Positions 1 through 5,834 of a DNA stretch of 9,105 nt are shown one piece after another. The notes below the pieces were generated by a model, which was not told the origin of the DNA, made no database searches, and was given only the letters and a program-made list of their open reading frames with translations. Position numbers and translations under genes: made by a program. The DNA comes from Oscillospiraceae bacterium (GTDB taxonomy: Bacteria; Bacillota; Clostridia; Oscillospirales; Oscillospiraceae), in the NCBI GenBank assembly GCA_031266955.1, contig JAISAA010000006.1, forward strand, positions 1 through 9,105, in the 5' to 3' direction. How positions within the stretch are numbered: position 1 is the stretch's first letter; each line of letters opens with the position of its first letter.

Positions 1-2525
1 TTATCGAAATCGCCCTCCGTGAGCCTGCCGAGGGTCGTGATGAGCATCCCGCGCGTCATACCCGTCAGTGGGGAGAAGTGTGCCGCGTCCACGCCTTTTA
101 TCAGGCCGTTCACGGCCACATATTTCACGTCCTCATAAAACCAGTCGAGGGGCGATAAGTCCGTGAAGCCGGCGAAGACATCTTCCCCGTCATCTGCTTT
201 CGGCGTATCATAAGCGGCGACCGTCACTTTCTCCCCGGCGCCGTAGCGTCCGGAGCCGGAGCCGTTTACTACGGTCAGAGCATAGGTTCTCACTGTTCCG
301 CCGGGCGGCGGGATCACAGGAGGCGGGCCGACGGGCGGCGGGTCGATGGACGGCGCGGCGGTGACGGTGACGCTCAGCGGCACCGCGACATACAGGTCGT
401 CATCGCCGGAGCCTGTGCCGGAAACGGTCAGCACGTCCGCGTATGTATCGGCCTCAAGCCCGGGTTTTGGCTGTACGCTTATCGTTGCTGTAGCGTTTGC
501 GTCAAGAGAATTTTCTGACAGACCGGAGCTTATCGTAAAGGCGGAGTTCTCGCCCTTGCCCAAAGCCGTCACAAGAGCCGTTACTTGCTCAATACCGTCG
601 TTCTTAATGGTAAACGCCGCCGCGGCCGAGGCTTCCGCGTAGCCGACTGTCAGCGGGCCGAATTCTTTGTTTTCGGGGTCAACGGCGAGGCGCGCAGCCT
701 TGGTAAAATTATGGCCGTTTTTACACAGTGTCCAACCAGGCGGGATAACAAATTCGGCGCCGCCCGGCGGTTCCCAATAAGGCGCGATAACGAATCTAGC
801 GGCGGCGGGTATAATCACATCTCTATGGAGCGTAATAGTTTTGGCATTCACGTCTATCGTGAAATCATCACCGATAACGATAGAGGACGTTGTGCCTTCG
901 TCCTGCGTATAGCCGCTTATTCGCGGCGTAAAGACGACCGCGTTTTCGCTGACGGTTACCTCCGTCTGGAAGGACGTTGTTGAGCCCAGGCCGTTTCCCC
1001 CGCCGCCGACCGCCAGTATCGTGCCGCCGGTAATGGTAACGGAGCCGCCGTCGATGTCGTCCGAGCCGATGATTTCATACCCGCTTCCGATATCTGCGCC
1101 CATACCGTAAGTTTTGGTATTGTCGTAGGAGGGGACGGTGGCAGGATTTCCGCCTGACGCTATGATAACGCCGCCGGAGATATTGATAGTACCGGCGGCG
1201 CCTTTGTAAGCTCCTCCGATACCCGCGCCGTAAGCTAAATTAGAGCTGGAGTAGACTGTGCTCGTTGCGTATATAAGACCGCCGGTAATGGTAATGACGC
1301 CGCCGTTGCCTATGGAGCCTCCGCCAATGCCTGCGGCAGCGTTGCTGCCTGCCGCTGTAATAACGCCGCCGGCAATGGTAATAACGCCGCCATTGCCACT
1401 GTATCCTCCGCCAATGCCCGCACCGAGTTGGTTGCTTTTTGCGGTGATATTGCCGCCGGTAATGATGATGGTACCGCCGTTGGTATATCCGCCGCCGCCT
1501 ATGCCCGCACCGCCGCGTGCAGAAGCCGCTTCAATCTCACCGCCATTAATTGTGATCTGTTGGTTATTTTCACCCGCACGATTGGCGCTTCCGATAGCGG
1601 CGCTGTATTCATTCGCGTATGCGGTGACCTTGCCGCCGGTGATGGTGATAGTGCCGCCGTGCCCGCCGGTATAATCATCGCTCTGATTATGGCCGCCGCC
1701 GCCGCCGATGGCCGCGCCGCCGTTTTCCTGGTCGAAGTCTGTATTCGGGCTGTTATAGGCGCTCACCTTGCCGCCGTTTATTGTGATGACGCCGCCGTTA
1801 CCGCCGGTCTCGGTTGAGTCTTGCGCTGCTCCGCCGCCGCCGATGCCCGCGCCGCTGCCGTCGGAGTCATAGCCGCCGTACGCCTCTATTGTGCCGCCGT
1901 TTATCGTGATGGCCCCGGCGCTCTTCGCCATAGGCGCGCCGATGCCCGCCCCGCGCGCTCCGCTGTGGTCGTTTTCGTCTTTGGGGGTCGCGCTGCCTTG
2001 GCCGCCGTAGGCTTTCAGCGTCCCGGTTTCCGCGCCGTCGCCGCCTATGCTGGTAATGGTAATCGACGCGCCATCTTCCACTTGCAGTCCCGCATATATA
2101 CCGTTTGACTTGAGGATATTTTCGCCGGAAAGCGTGAGGTTCAGCGCGGACGTTCCGACATCGAACGCGCAGGCGTTCTCGGATCCGGACACGTCAATTT
2201 TGACGTTTTCGATGGTGATGTTGGCGGGGGCTTCGCTGTTTATTGCTATCCTGTCGTTCGTGGTGGTACCGTCGGTAATACCCGCTTTCATACCAATCGT
2301 CATGGCCTTTGCGGATTTGATAGTCAATACATTATCTGCATCTGCATAGGTGTAGTCCGTGCCGATTTGTAGATCGCCGTCGGTGGAGGCTACGGTGAAG
2401 TCGCCGGTCTCTGTCGGTATGTCCGCGTCCGCTTGTAACGCCAGAGTTGCCGAGAGCGCCAGGAGCACCGCGAGCGCAAACACGCCGAGCCTGTGTGAAA
2501 ATCGTTTTCGTTTTATGATGCGCAT
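1..2525 (-). CDS. Secreted SLH-domain surface protein with Gly-rich beta-solenoid repeats (3' end beyond the window)
   Basis: One frame stays open from ATG at 2525 to the left edge, giving 841 codons without a stop, so the C-terminus is missing. A GAGGG ribosome binding site lies 8 nt upstream. Residues 1-32 are a signal peptide: a basic start (MRIIKRKR), a hydrophobic core, and likely cleavage after LQA. Nine ITI-x-GG strand repeats fill residues 205-505. Residues about 610-723 resemble the Ig-like 'choice-of-anchor D' module (EFGPLTVGY...FTIKNDG). A Pro-rich linker covers about 723-743, then an InlB-repeat-like segment (YALTVVNGSGSGRYGAGEKV). An SLH domain starts near residue 783 (FTDLSPLDWFYEDVKYV...GLIKGV...FSPLTGMTRGM). 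SLH domains bind pyruvylated secondary cell-wall polymer, so the protein is probably non-covalently held at the cell surface and displays a beta-helical region. More SLH copies probably follow past the edge. Ligand and role are unknown; adhesin or polysaccharide binding is inference. Confidence 0.93.
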   Translation of the reverse strand, partial: MRIIKRKRFSHRLGVFALAVLLALSATLALQADADIPTETGDFTVASTDGDLQIGTDYTYADADNVLTIKSAKAMTIGMKAGITDGTTTNDRIAINSEAPANITIENVKIDVSGSENACAFDVGTSALNLTLSGENILKSNGIYAGLQVEDGASITITSIGGDGAETGTLKAYGGQGSATPKDENDHSGARGAGIGAPMAKSAGAITINGGTIEAYGGYDSDGSGAGIGGGGAAQDSTETGGNGGVITINGGKVSAYNSPNTDFDQENGGAAIGGGGGHNQSDDYTGGHGGTITITGGKVTAYANEYSAAIGSANRAGENNQQITINGGEIEAASARGGAGIGGGGYTNGGTIIITGGNITAKSNQLGAGIGGGYSGNGGVITIAGGVITAAGSNAAAGIGGGSIGNGGVITITGGLIYATSTVYSSSNLAYGAGIGGAYKGAAGTINISGGVIIASGGNPATVPSYDNTKTYGMGADIGSGYEIIGSDDIDGGSVTITGGTILAVGGGGNGLGSTTSFQTEVTVSENAVVFTPRISGYTQDEGTTSSIVIGDDFTIDVNAKTITLHRDVIIPAAARFVIAPYWEPPGGAEFVIPPGWTLCKNGHNFTKAARLAVDPENKEFGPLTVGYAEASAAAAFTIKNDGIEQVTALVTALGKGENSAFTISSGLSENSLDANATATISVQPKPGLEADTYADVLTVSGTGSGDDDLYVAVPLSVTVTAAPSIDPPPVGPPPVIPPPGGTVRTYALTVVNGSGSGRYGAGEKVTVAAYDTPKADDGEDVFAGFTDLSPLDWFYEDVKYVAVNGLIKGVDAAHFSPLTGMTRGMLITTLGRLTEGDFD
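1011..1913 (-). repeat. Nine degenerate Gly-rich coding repeats (ITI-x-GG-x-I-x-A units)
   Basis: Within the SLH protein, nine units of the form (V/T)ITI(T/N/A)GG-x-(I/V)-x-A recur about every 36 residues. Examples are AITINGGTIEA, VITINGGKVSA, TITITGGKVTA, TIIITGGNITA and SVTITGGTILA. Most are preceded by a GAGIGGG-type turn and a GNGG-type turn. At DNA level this gives recurrent gccgccggtaatggtaat-like blocks. The regular strand-turn pattern suggests a right-handed beta-helix rung repeat. The units are diverged in sequence and length, so this is an old protein repeat rather than a fresh tandem DNA expansion. Confidence 0.85.
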
Positions 2526-2555
2526 ATCGTTTTCCCTCAAATCGGCTGGAAGTAG

Positions 2556-2584
2556 GCGGCATTTTCACATAGTGAAAATGCCGC
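2556..2584 (-). other. Leader hairpin 2 of the SLH gene (13-bp perfect stem)
   Basis: Arms at 2556-2568 and 2572-2584 are exact reverse complements (gcggcattttcac / gtgaaaatgccgc) with loop ata. It is 7 nt from the other hairpin and has the same stem and loop length but an unrelated sequence. It ends about 17 nt before the GAGGG ribosome binding site. A 5-bp alternative pairing (atgcc 2578-2582 with ggcat 2587-2591) bridges the two hairpins and would compete with this one. Confidence 0.7.
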
Positions 2585-2591
2585 GGGGCAT

Positions 2592-2620
2592 TGCGCTGTC
2601 AGGGGTTCCCTGACAGCGCA
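2592..2620 (-). other. Leader hairpin 1 of the SLH gene (13-bp perfect stem)
   Basis: Arms at 2592-2604 and 2608-2620 are exact reverse complements (tgcgctgtcaggg / ccctgacagcgca) around a 3-nt loop. The hairpin lies just downstream of the predicted transcription start of the minus-strand gene. No T-run follows it on the minus strand, so it is not an intrinsic terminator in that direction. A role in mRNA stability or protein binding is inference. Confidence 0.7.
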
Positions 2621-2645
2621 TTTATATCAGTCATCTTGATTTGAC

Positions 2646-2674
2646 ATTTTAGAGCATTTTTTTCTGCGTGTCAA
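2646..2674 (-). promoter_or_regulatory. Sigma-A promoter of the SLH protein gene
   Basis: Read on the minus strand: a perfect -35 TTGACA (2674 to 2669), a 17-nt spacer, and -10 TAAAAT (2651 to 2646), 5 of 6 to consensus. The predicted transcript starts near 2639, giving a 5' leader of about 114 nt that holds two perfect hairpins before the ribosome binding site. Confidence 0.75.
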
Positions 2675-2690
2675 CTATAAAATATAATGA

Positions 2691-2718
2691 GTAAGGGCGC
2701 GGCACGCCGCGTCCTTAT
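2691..2718. repeat. REP-like palindrome, diverged copy
   Basis: An inverted repeat with a 12-bp stem including two G-T pairs: 2691-2702 pairs with 2707-2718 (gtaagggcgcgg / ccgcgtccttat). It shares size, centre and most bases with the perfect palindrome at 8906-8933, so the two are probably copies of one dispersed palindromic element. It sits between the divergent promoters of the SLH gene and the 79-residue gene. Confidence 0.65.
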
Positions 2719-2793
2719 ATCCGCGCCATCATTTCGAGGTTCGAGGCGAAAATTTCAGTGTGCGGGAAATATTTATGAATTTTCTCAAAGCCG

Positions 2794-2822
2794 TTGAAAT
2801 CGGCGCGCTTTTGAGTTACAAT
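2794..2822 (+). promoter_or_regulatory. Sigma-A promoter of the 79-residue gene
   Basis: -35 TTGAAA (2794-2799), a 17-nt spacer and -10 TACAAT (2817-2822), each 5 of 6 to consensus. The predicted start is near 2829, about 30 nt upstream of the ATG at 2861. Confidence 0.6.
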
Positions 2823-2860
2823 AAGCGTGAGAACTGATTGCGACAAGGAGTGAAATTCGT

Positions 2861-3100
2861 ATGGCGACCGAGATTTTGACGAGTATCAGCAAGGACGAGA
2901 GGGAACGCGCGCTGTTCCGTTCCCGCCGGATGTGGCAAATGGATATGGAGCACGACCGCGCGGTGGAAAGGAAAGAAGCGCTTGTCTATGTGGCAAAGAA
3001 CCTTCTTTCAATGGGCCTTTCAGTTGAGGATGTAGCTAAAGGTACCGGTCTTTCCCGTGCCGAGATCGAAGTGTTGCGGCAGCAACTTACCGCCAACTGA
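2861..3100 (+). CDS. Small protein matching the C-terminal tail of Rpn/PD-(D/E)XK transposase-nucleases
   Basis: 79 residues; ATG at 2861 has an AAGGAG ribosome binding site 10 nt upstream and its own promoter. The sequence has a charged helix (ISKDERERALFRSRRMWQMD...VERKEA) followed by a helix-turn-helix-like end (AKNLLSMGLSVEDVAKGTGLSRAEIEVL). This pattern is known as the tail of Rpn-family 'recombination-promoting nuclease / putative transposase' proteins, which normally carry an N-terminal PD-(D/E)XK nuclease domain of about 200 residues. That domain is absent: an in-frame TGA lies at 2828-2830. The gene is therefore either a decayed remnant or a stand-alone tail. Such tails are also internally translated as separate small proteins in some Rpn genes, so a small regulatory product is possible. 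Family assignment is from memory of the motif; function is unproven. Confidence 0.7.
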   Translation: MATEILTSISKDERERALFRSRRMWQMDMEHDRAVERKEALVYVAKNLLSMGLSVEDVAKGTGLSRAEIEVLRQQLTAN

Positions 3101-3229
3101 AAAACTGCACACTATCAGGGATTCGGATTTTTTCCGGCGAAAAAATTTTATGCCGCCTGCTATTTGCGGTCCTGGCGGCCTCAGTCGCCTTGATTCGATA
3201 TTTCAGCGCATTCTTTTTCGGCTTGTCAG

Positions 3230-4447
3230 CTATAATATATCGGAGAGACGGGCTGCTTCAAGGGCGGCGGGAACGATCGGCTGGAGTGTGTATGACAGCA
3301 CCGTCGTGCCCCGCCCGTTCTCACGGCGAAACGCGGCGGCGACGCGGCGCATTACCATATTCCCCGTCTCAAACGACGTGGCGGGGAGCATAACGAGATA
3401 TTGATTCACGCTGTAGCGGGTGAACAGATCGCCGTGCCGCAGTGTCTGTATCACGGTTTCGCGGAGCCTGTCCATAGACTTGGCGAGCGTGCCCGGCTTA
3501 GGCTTTTTCCCCCGCGCGTCTGAGAGCGTTAGCAGGCATATATACACGACCTGCCCGCTTCGCGCGGCGGAGCGCGCCTCTAACCTGTATATCGTCCGAA
3601 AAGGCTCGTATTCGCAGTAAAAGCAGCCGGAATCCACAGAGTCCTCCCGGAGCCCGTCGATTATGACGCTCAGATTCGTCTCCGTTTTATTTGAGGATTT
3701 TACGACTTCCTTATACAGCTCGGTAAGCTCTCCGGAAAGATTCACTCCGAATTTATTGAAAAAGAGCGCCGATACGTAATCGTAATGCTCTAACGCCTGC
3801 TGCTGGCGCCCGTCGGCGATGAGCGCGCGGATCAGGGAGGAATGAAAATGCTCTTCATACGGGTCAACGTTGACGGCGCCGCGGCACAGTGGGACGACGT
3901 CGGAAGCGCGCCCGTGCTCTAAAAAATAGTCCGCGGCGCTGTTGACCGCCGTGATAAATTTTGAGCGGTAATAGCCGTCGAGCGGCACGACCCACGGGTC
4001 AAGTGCGTTTTTCGGCAAAAAACCGCCCTTGTACAGCGCGGCGGCCTCGGCGTAGAGCTGCGCGCGGCGCTCCCCGTCCTTCTTGGAGGCCTCCGCTTCC
4101 GAAAATGTTTTTTCAAATTCGTGGGCGTCCACATAGCAGGGCACGCACGGCGTCCAGGCGTAAGCCCCGCGCCTGTACGAAATGCACGAGGCGACGTTTG
4201 CTATCCCGAGCCCGGACAGCGCGGAGCGCAGCCGGTGCAGGATGGTTTTCAGCGTGTTCGCGGGATTTTCGATCTCGTCGTCCTGCCACAGCGCCTCTAT
4301 GATCTCGCCCTGCGAAATTTCACGCCCCTGATGGGCTATCAGGTACGCCAGCATCGCGCGAAGGCGCTTTGAGCGGTTTATGGCGTCCGACACGTCGGCG
4401 CCCCTATATTTTATCGAAAATCCTCCGAACATACGAATCTCTAACAC
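3230..4447 (-). CDS. BTAD-family transcriptional regulator with degenerate GGDEF-like C-terminal domain
   Basis: 405 residues, GTG start at 4447 with a strong GGGAGGAG ribosome binding site 7 nt upstream; TAG stop at 3230-3232. Residues 1-97 form an OmpR/SARP-type winged helix (MLEIRMFGGFSIKYRG... EALW...NTLKTILHRLRSAL). Residues about 104-250 are a bacterial transcriptional activator (BTAD) TPR-like domain (YVDAHEFE...YKGGFLP...PWV...RALIADGRQQQALEHYD). Residues about 275-378 resemble a GGDEF fold (EYEPFRTIYRLEARSA..., then DLFTRYSVNQYLVMLP). SVNQY replaces the GGDEF signature, so diguanylate cyclase activity is not expected; a ligand-sensing or dimerisation role is inference. It probably activates nearby targets, and the divergent 145-residue gene is the first candidate. 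No transmembrane segment is seen, so it should be cytoplasmic. Confidence 0.88.
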   Translation of the reverse strand: MLEIRMFGGFSIKYRGADVSDAINRSKRLRAMLAYLIAHQGREISQGEIIEALWQDDEIENPANTLKTILHRLRSALSGLGIANVASCISYRRGAYAWTPCVPCYVDAHEFEKTFSEAEASKKDGERRAQLYAEAAALYKGGFLPKNALDPWVVPLDGYYRSKFITAVNSAADYFLEHGRASDVVPLCRGAVNVDPYEEHFHSSLIRALIADGRQQQALEHYDYVSALFFNKFGVNLSGELTELYKEVVKSSNKTETNLSVIIDGLREDSVDSGCFYCEYEPFRTIYRLEARSAARSGQVVYICLLTLSDARGKKPKPGTLAKSMDRLRETVIQTLRHGDLFTRYSVNQYLVMLPATSFETGNMVMRRVAAAFRRENGRGTTVLSYTLQPIVPAALEAARLSDIL

Positions 4448-4488
4448 GCGCGTTCTCCTCCCGCCGCTATAAAGCGTTAAATAGTTTT

Positions 4489-4516
4489 ATTTTAGTATAA
4501 AATTTGTCAGGTTCAA
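4489..4516 (-). promoter_or_regulatory. Possible promoter of the BTAD regulator gene
   Basis: On the minus strand: TTGAAC (4516 to 4511, 4 of 6), a 16-nt spacer, then TAAAAT (4494 to 4489, 5 of 6). It would start transcripts near 4482, leaving a leader of about 35 nt. The region is very AT-rich, so other -10-like matches exist. Confidence 0.4.
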
Positions 4517-4544
4517 GAGCCTTGCCCTATAAATAAAGATAAAA

Positions 4545-4580
4545 TTTTTATTGCCCGCAAAAAGAGTGGTTTTTATTGCC
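4545..4580. repeat. 11-bp direct repeat, possible operator, in the divergent intergenic region
   Basis: tttttattgcc occurs at 4545-4555 and again at 4570-4580, 25 bp apart, between the BTAD gene and the 145-residue gene. OmpR/SARP-type winged-helix regulators commonly bind direct repeats, so this is a candidate site. The 25-bp spacing is not the classic 11-bp SARP period. Confidence 0.35.
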
Positions 4581-4647
4581 GAATGTAACCTCTGTGAAAC
4601 CTGCGTCCGCTATACTATAACATCATATTATGTATATTGCAATAAAA

Positions 4648-4672
4648 AAAGCGCGGACGCGTTCGGCGCTTT
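4648..4672 (+). other. Small stem-loop in the leader of the 145-residue gene
   Basis: aaagcgc (4648-4654) pairs with gcgcttt (4666-4672) around an 11-nt loop, ending 5 nt before the ribosome binding site. No T-run follows, so it is not a terminator. It may be fortuitous. Confidence 0.3.
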
Positions 4673-4690
4673 ACGCAAGGGAGGATAACA

Positions 4691-5128
4691 ATGCCGCTGG
4701 CTCAGACAAAATTCGTGCCGTATGAGATGAAAACAAGCGTTATCAAGATATATTCCTATCGGGACTGCAATCACACCGGAGTCATAATAAACCCGCATTT
4801 CAAGGAAGAGGCGCGTTTTAACAGCACGGTGCAAATGCTGAAGCTTATCGACGAGCTTCAGGATTCGCTGAATTTCCCGCAGAAAAGTATGCTGACGCGA
4901 AGCTTTTCCGACTATCCGGAGCCGCGGGAGCCGAAGCCGGAGCCGCCGCGCGCGGGCGTATCCGGGGACGAAAAGCCAATTGCGAGCTTCAGCCTGAACA
5001 TTCTTTTCAGACAGAACGCGAGCTGGCAGGGCAGCCTCGTCTGGATCGAAAAGGCGATGCAGTCGGAATTCCGCAGCGCGCTTGAAATGCTGTTCCTGAT
5101 GGACGGGGTGCTTTCGGACGCTTCCTGA
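4691..5128 (+). CDS. Conserved protein of unknown function, divergent partner of the BTAD regulator
   Basis: 145 residues; ATG at 4691 preceded by AGGGAGG with a 6-nt spacer, which favours this start over the internal ATG at residue 13 (MKTSVIKIYSYRD). I do not recognise a named family. From memory, short proteins with a core of this type (KIYSYRD...GVI-NP-F.EE, then FR-NASWQGSL-WI...F-S-LE-L-LMD) recur in clostridial genomes beside BTAD regulators. There are two conserved-looking blocks, residues 13-70 and 96-142, joined by a Pro/Glu-rich linker (PEPREPKPEPPRAG, about 76-89). No signal peptide, membrane segment or Cys/His metal cluster is visible, so it is probably cytoplasmic. It is read away from the regulator and is followed 58 nt later by trmB, so co-transcription is possible. 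Function unknown. Confidence 0.85.
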   Translation: MPLAQTKFVPYEMKTSVIKIYSYRDCNHTGVIINPHFKEEARFNSTVQMLKLIDELQDSLNFPQKSMLTRSFSDYPEPREPKPEPPRAGVSGDEKPIASFSLNILFRQNASWQGSLVWIEKAMQSEFRSALEMLFLMDGVLSDAS

Positions 5129-5139
5129 CAGCGCTCGCG

Positions 5140-5164
5140 CCCTGTATTCATAACCCTGTATTCA
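5140..5164. repeat. 11-bp direct repeat upstream of trmB
   Basis: ccctgtattca occurs at 5140-5150 and 5154-5164, separated by taa (period 14). It lies in the 58-nt gap between the 145-residue gene and trmB, immediately before the trmB ribosome binding site. It could be an operator or simple slippage; nothing in the sequence decides. Confidence 0.5.
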
Positions 5165-5169
5165 CGACC

Positions 5170-5177
5170 GGAAGGGG
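5170..5177 (+). promoter_or_regulatory. Ribosome binding site deciding the trmB start
   Basis: GGAAGGGG lies 9 nt before the TTG at 5187 and 15 nt before the ATG at 5193. The spacing favours the TTG start, which also yields the MRMRRKP N-terminus usual in the family. Confidence 0.6.
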
Positions 5178-5186
5178 CTTTTTTGA

Positions 5187-5834
5187 TTGCGGATGCGCCG
5201 AAAACCGAATCTGTTGCCGCGGCTGGCCCGCTGCGCGGATTGCATGATCTCCGCCGCCGAAGCGCCGCGCGGTGAATGGCTGAGCGCTTTTCCGGGCTTC
5301 GACGCGATACACGCGGAGCTCGGCTGCGGCAAGGGGCTTTTTATACGGGCTTCGGCAAAAGCTTTCCCGCGGACGCTTTTCGTCGGCATAGAGCGCGTCG
5401 CGGACGCGCTCGTCATCGCGGCGGAGCGCGTTACGGACTCAGAGCTCCGAAACGTCCGCTTGCTGCTCGAAGAAGCAGCTTGCCTGCCGTCCGTATTCGC
5501 GCCGGGCGAGCTTTCGCGCCTTTACATAAATTTCTGCGACCCGTGGCCCGGAAAAAAGCGCGCCAAGCGCCGCCTGACGTCGGACAGCTTCCTCGCGCTG
5601 TATAAAACCGTCCTCGCGCCGGGCGGGGATATACGTTTCAAAACGGATAATACGGCGCTCTTTGACTTCTCGATCGAGCGCTTTGAAGCCCTCGGCTTCG
5701 CGCTGTCGGATATAACGCGCGATCTGCACGGCGAAGACGGCGCGGGCGGCGTTATCATGACGGATTACGAGACAAAATTTCATTCACAGGGGGTAAAAAT
5801 ATGCGCCTGTACGGCGACTGTGCCGCGGGAATAA
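5187..5834 (+). CDS. trmB: tRNA (guanine-N7)-methyltransferase TrmB
   Basis: 215 residues, the usual length. TrmB transfers a methyl group from S-adenosylmethionine to N7 of G46 in the tRNA variable loop, in the cytoplasm. Family motifs in order: N-terminal MRMRRKPNL; SAM-binding motif I ELGCGKG (44-50); FVGIER (65-70); the diagnostic NFCDPWPGKKRAKRR (115-129, usually NFSDPWPKKRHAKRR); FKTDN (151-155); and TDYETKF (192-198, usually TEYExKF). All expected catalytic positions appear intact; Ser to Cys at residue 117 is a mild change. The start is TTG at 5187 (ATG at 5193 is the alternative). Its last 34 bp overlap ogg in another frame, so the two genes are almost certainly co-transcribed and may be translationally coupled. 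Confidence 0.96.
   Translation: MRMRRKPNLLPRLARCADCMISAAEAPRGEWLSAFPGFDAIHAELGCGKGLFIRASAKAFPRTLFVGIERVADALVIAAERVTDSELRNVRLLLEEAACLPSVFAPGELSRLYINFCDPWPGKKRAKRRLTSDSFLALYKTVLAPGGDIRFKTDNTALFDFSIERFEALGFALSDITRDLHGEDGAGGVIMTDYETKFHSQGVKICACTATVPRE

Noticed and set aside
1011..1913. CRISPR-like or satellite repeat appearance
   Set aside because: The repeats are degenerate, vary in spacing, and keep one open coding frame with conserved ITI-x-GG protein units, so they are protein repeats.
346..2349. Several plus-strand open frames (95-138 codons) across the left part
   Set aside because: They are antisense shadows of the SLH protein frame. They are low-complexity Pro/Ala/Arg translations of the Gly-rich repeats and lack ribosome binding sites.
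2556..2620. Twin hairpins as intrinsic terminators
   Set aside because: No T-run follows either stem on the minus strand, and no plus-strand gene ends there.
3127..3155. Hairpin attttttc/gaaaaaat as terminator for the 79-residue or BTAD gene
   Set aside because: The stem is almost all A-T, the following T-run is short and the overlapping alternative pairing is mismatched. Not convincing in either direction.
4628..4834. Minus-strand open frame of 68 codons
   Set aside because: It overlaps the start of the 145-residue gene, lacks a ribosome binding site and shows no recognisable composition or motif.
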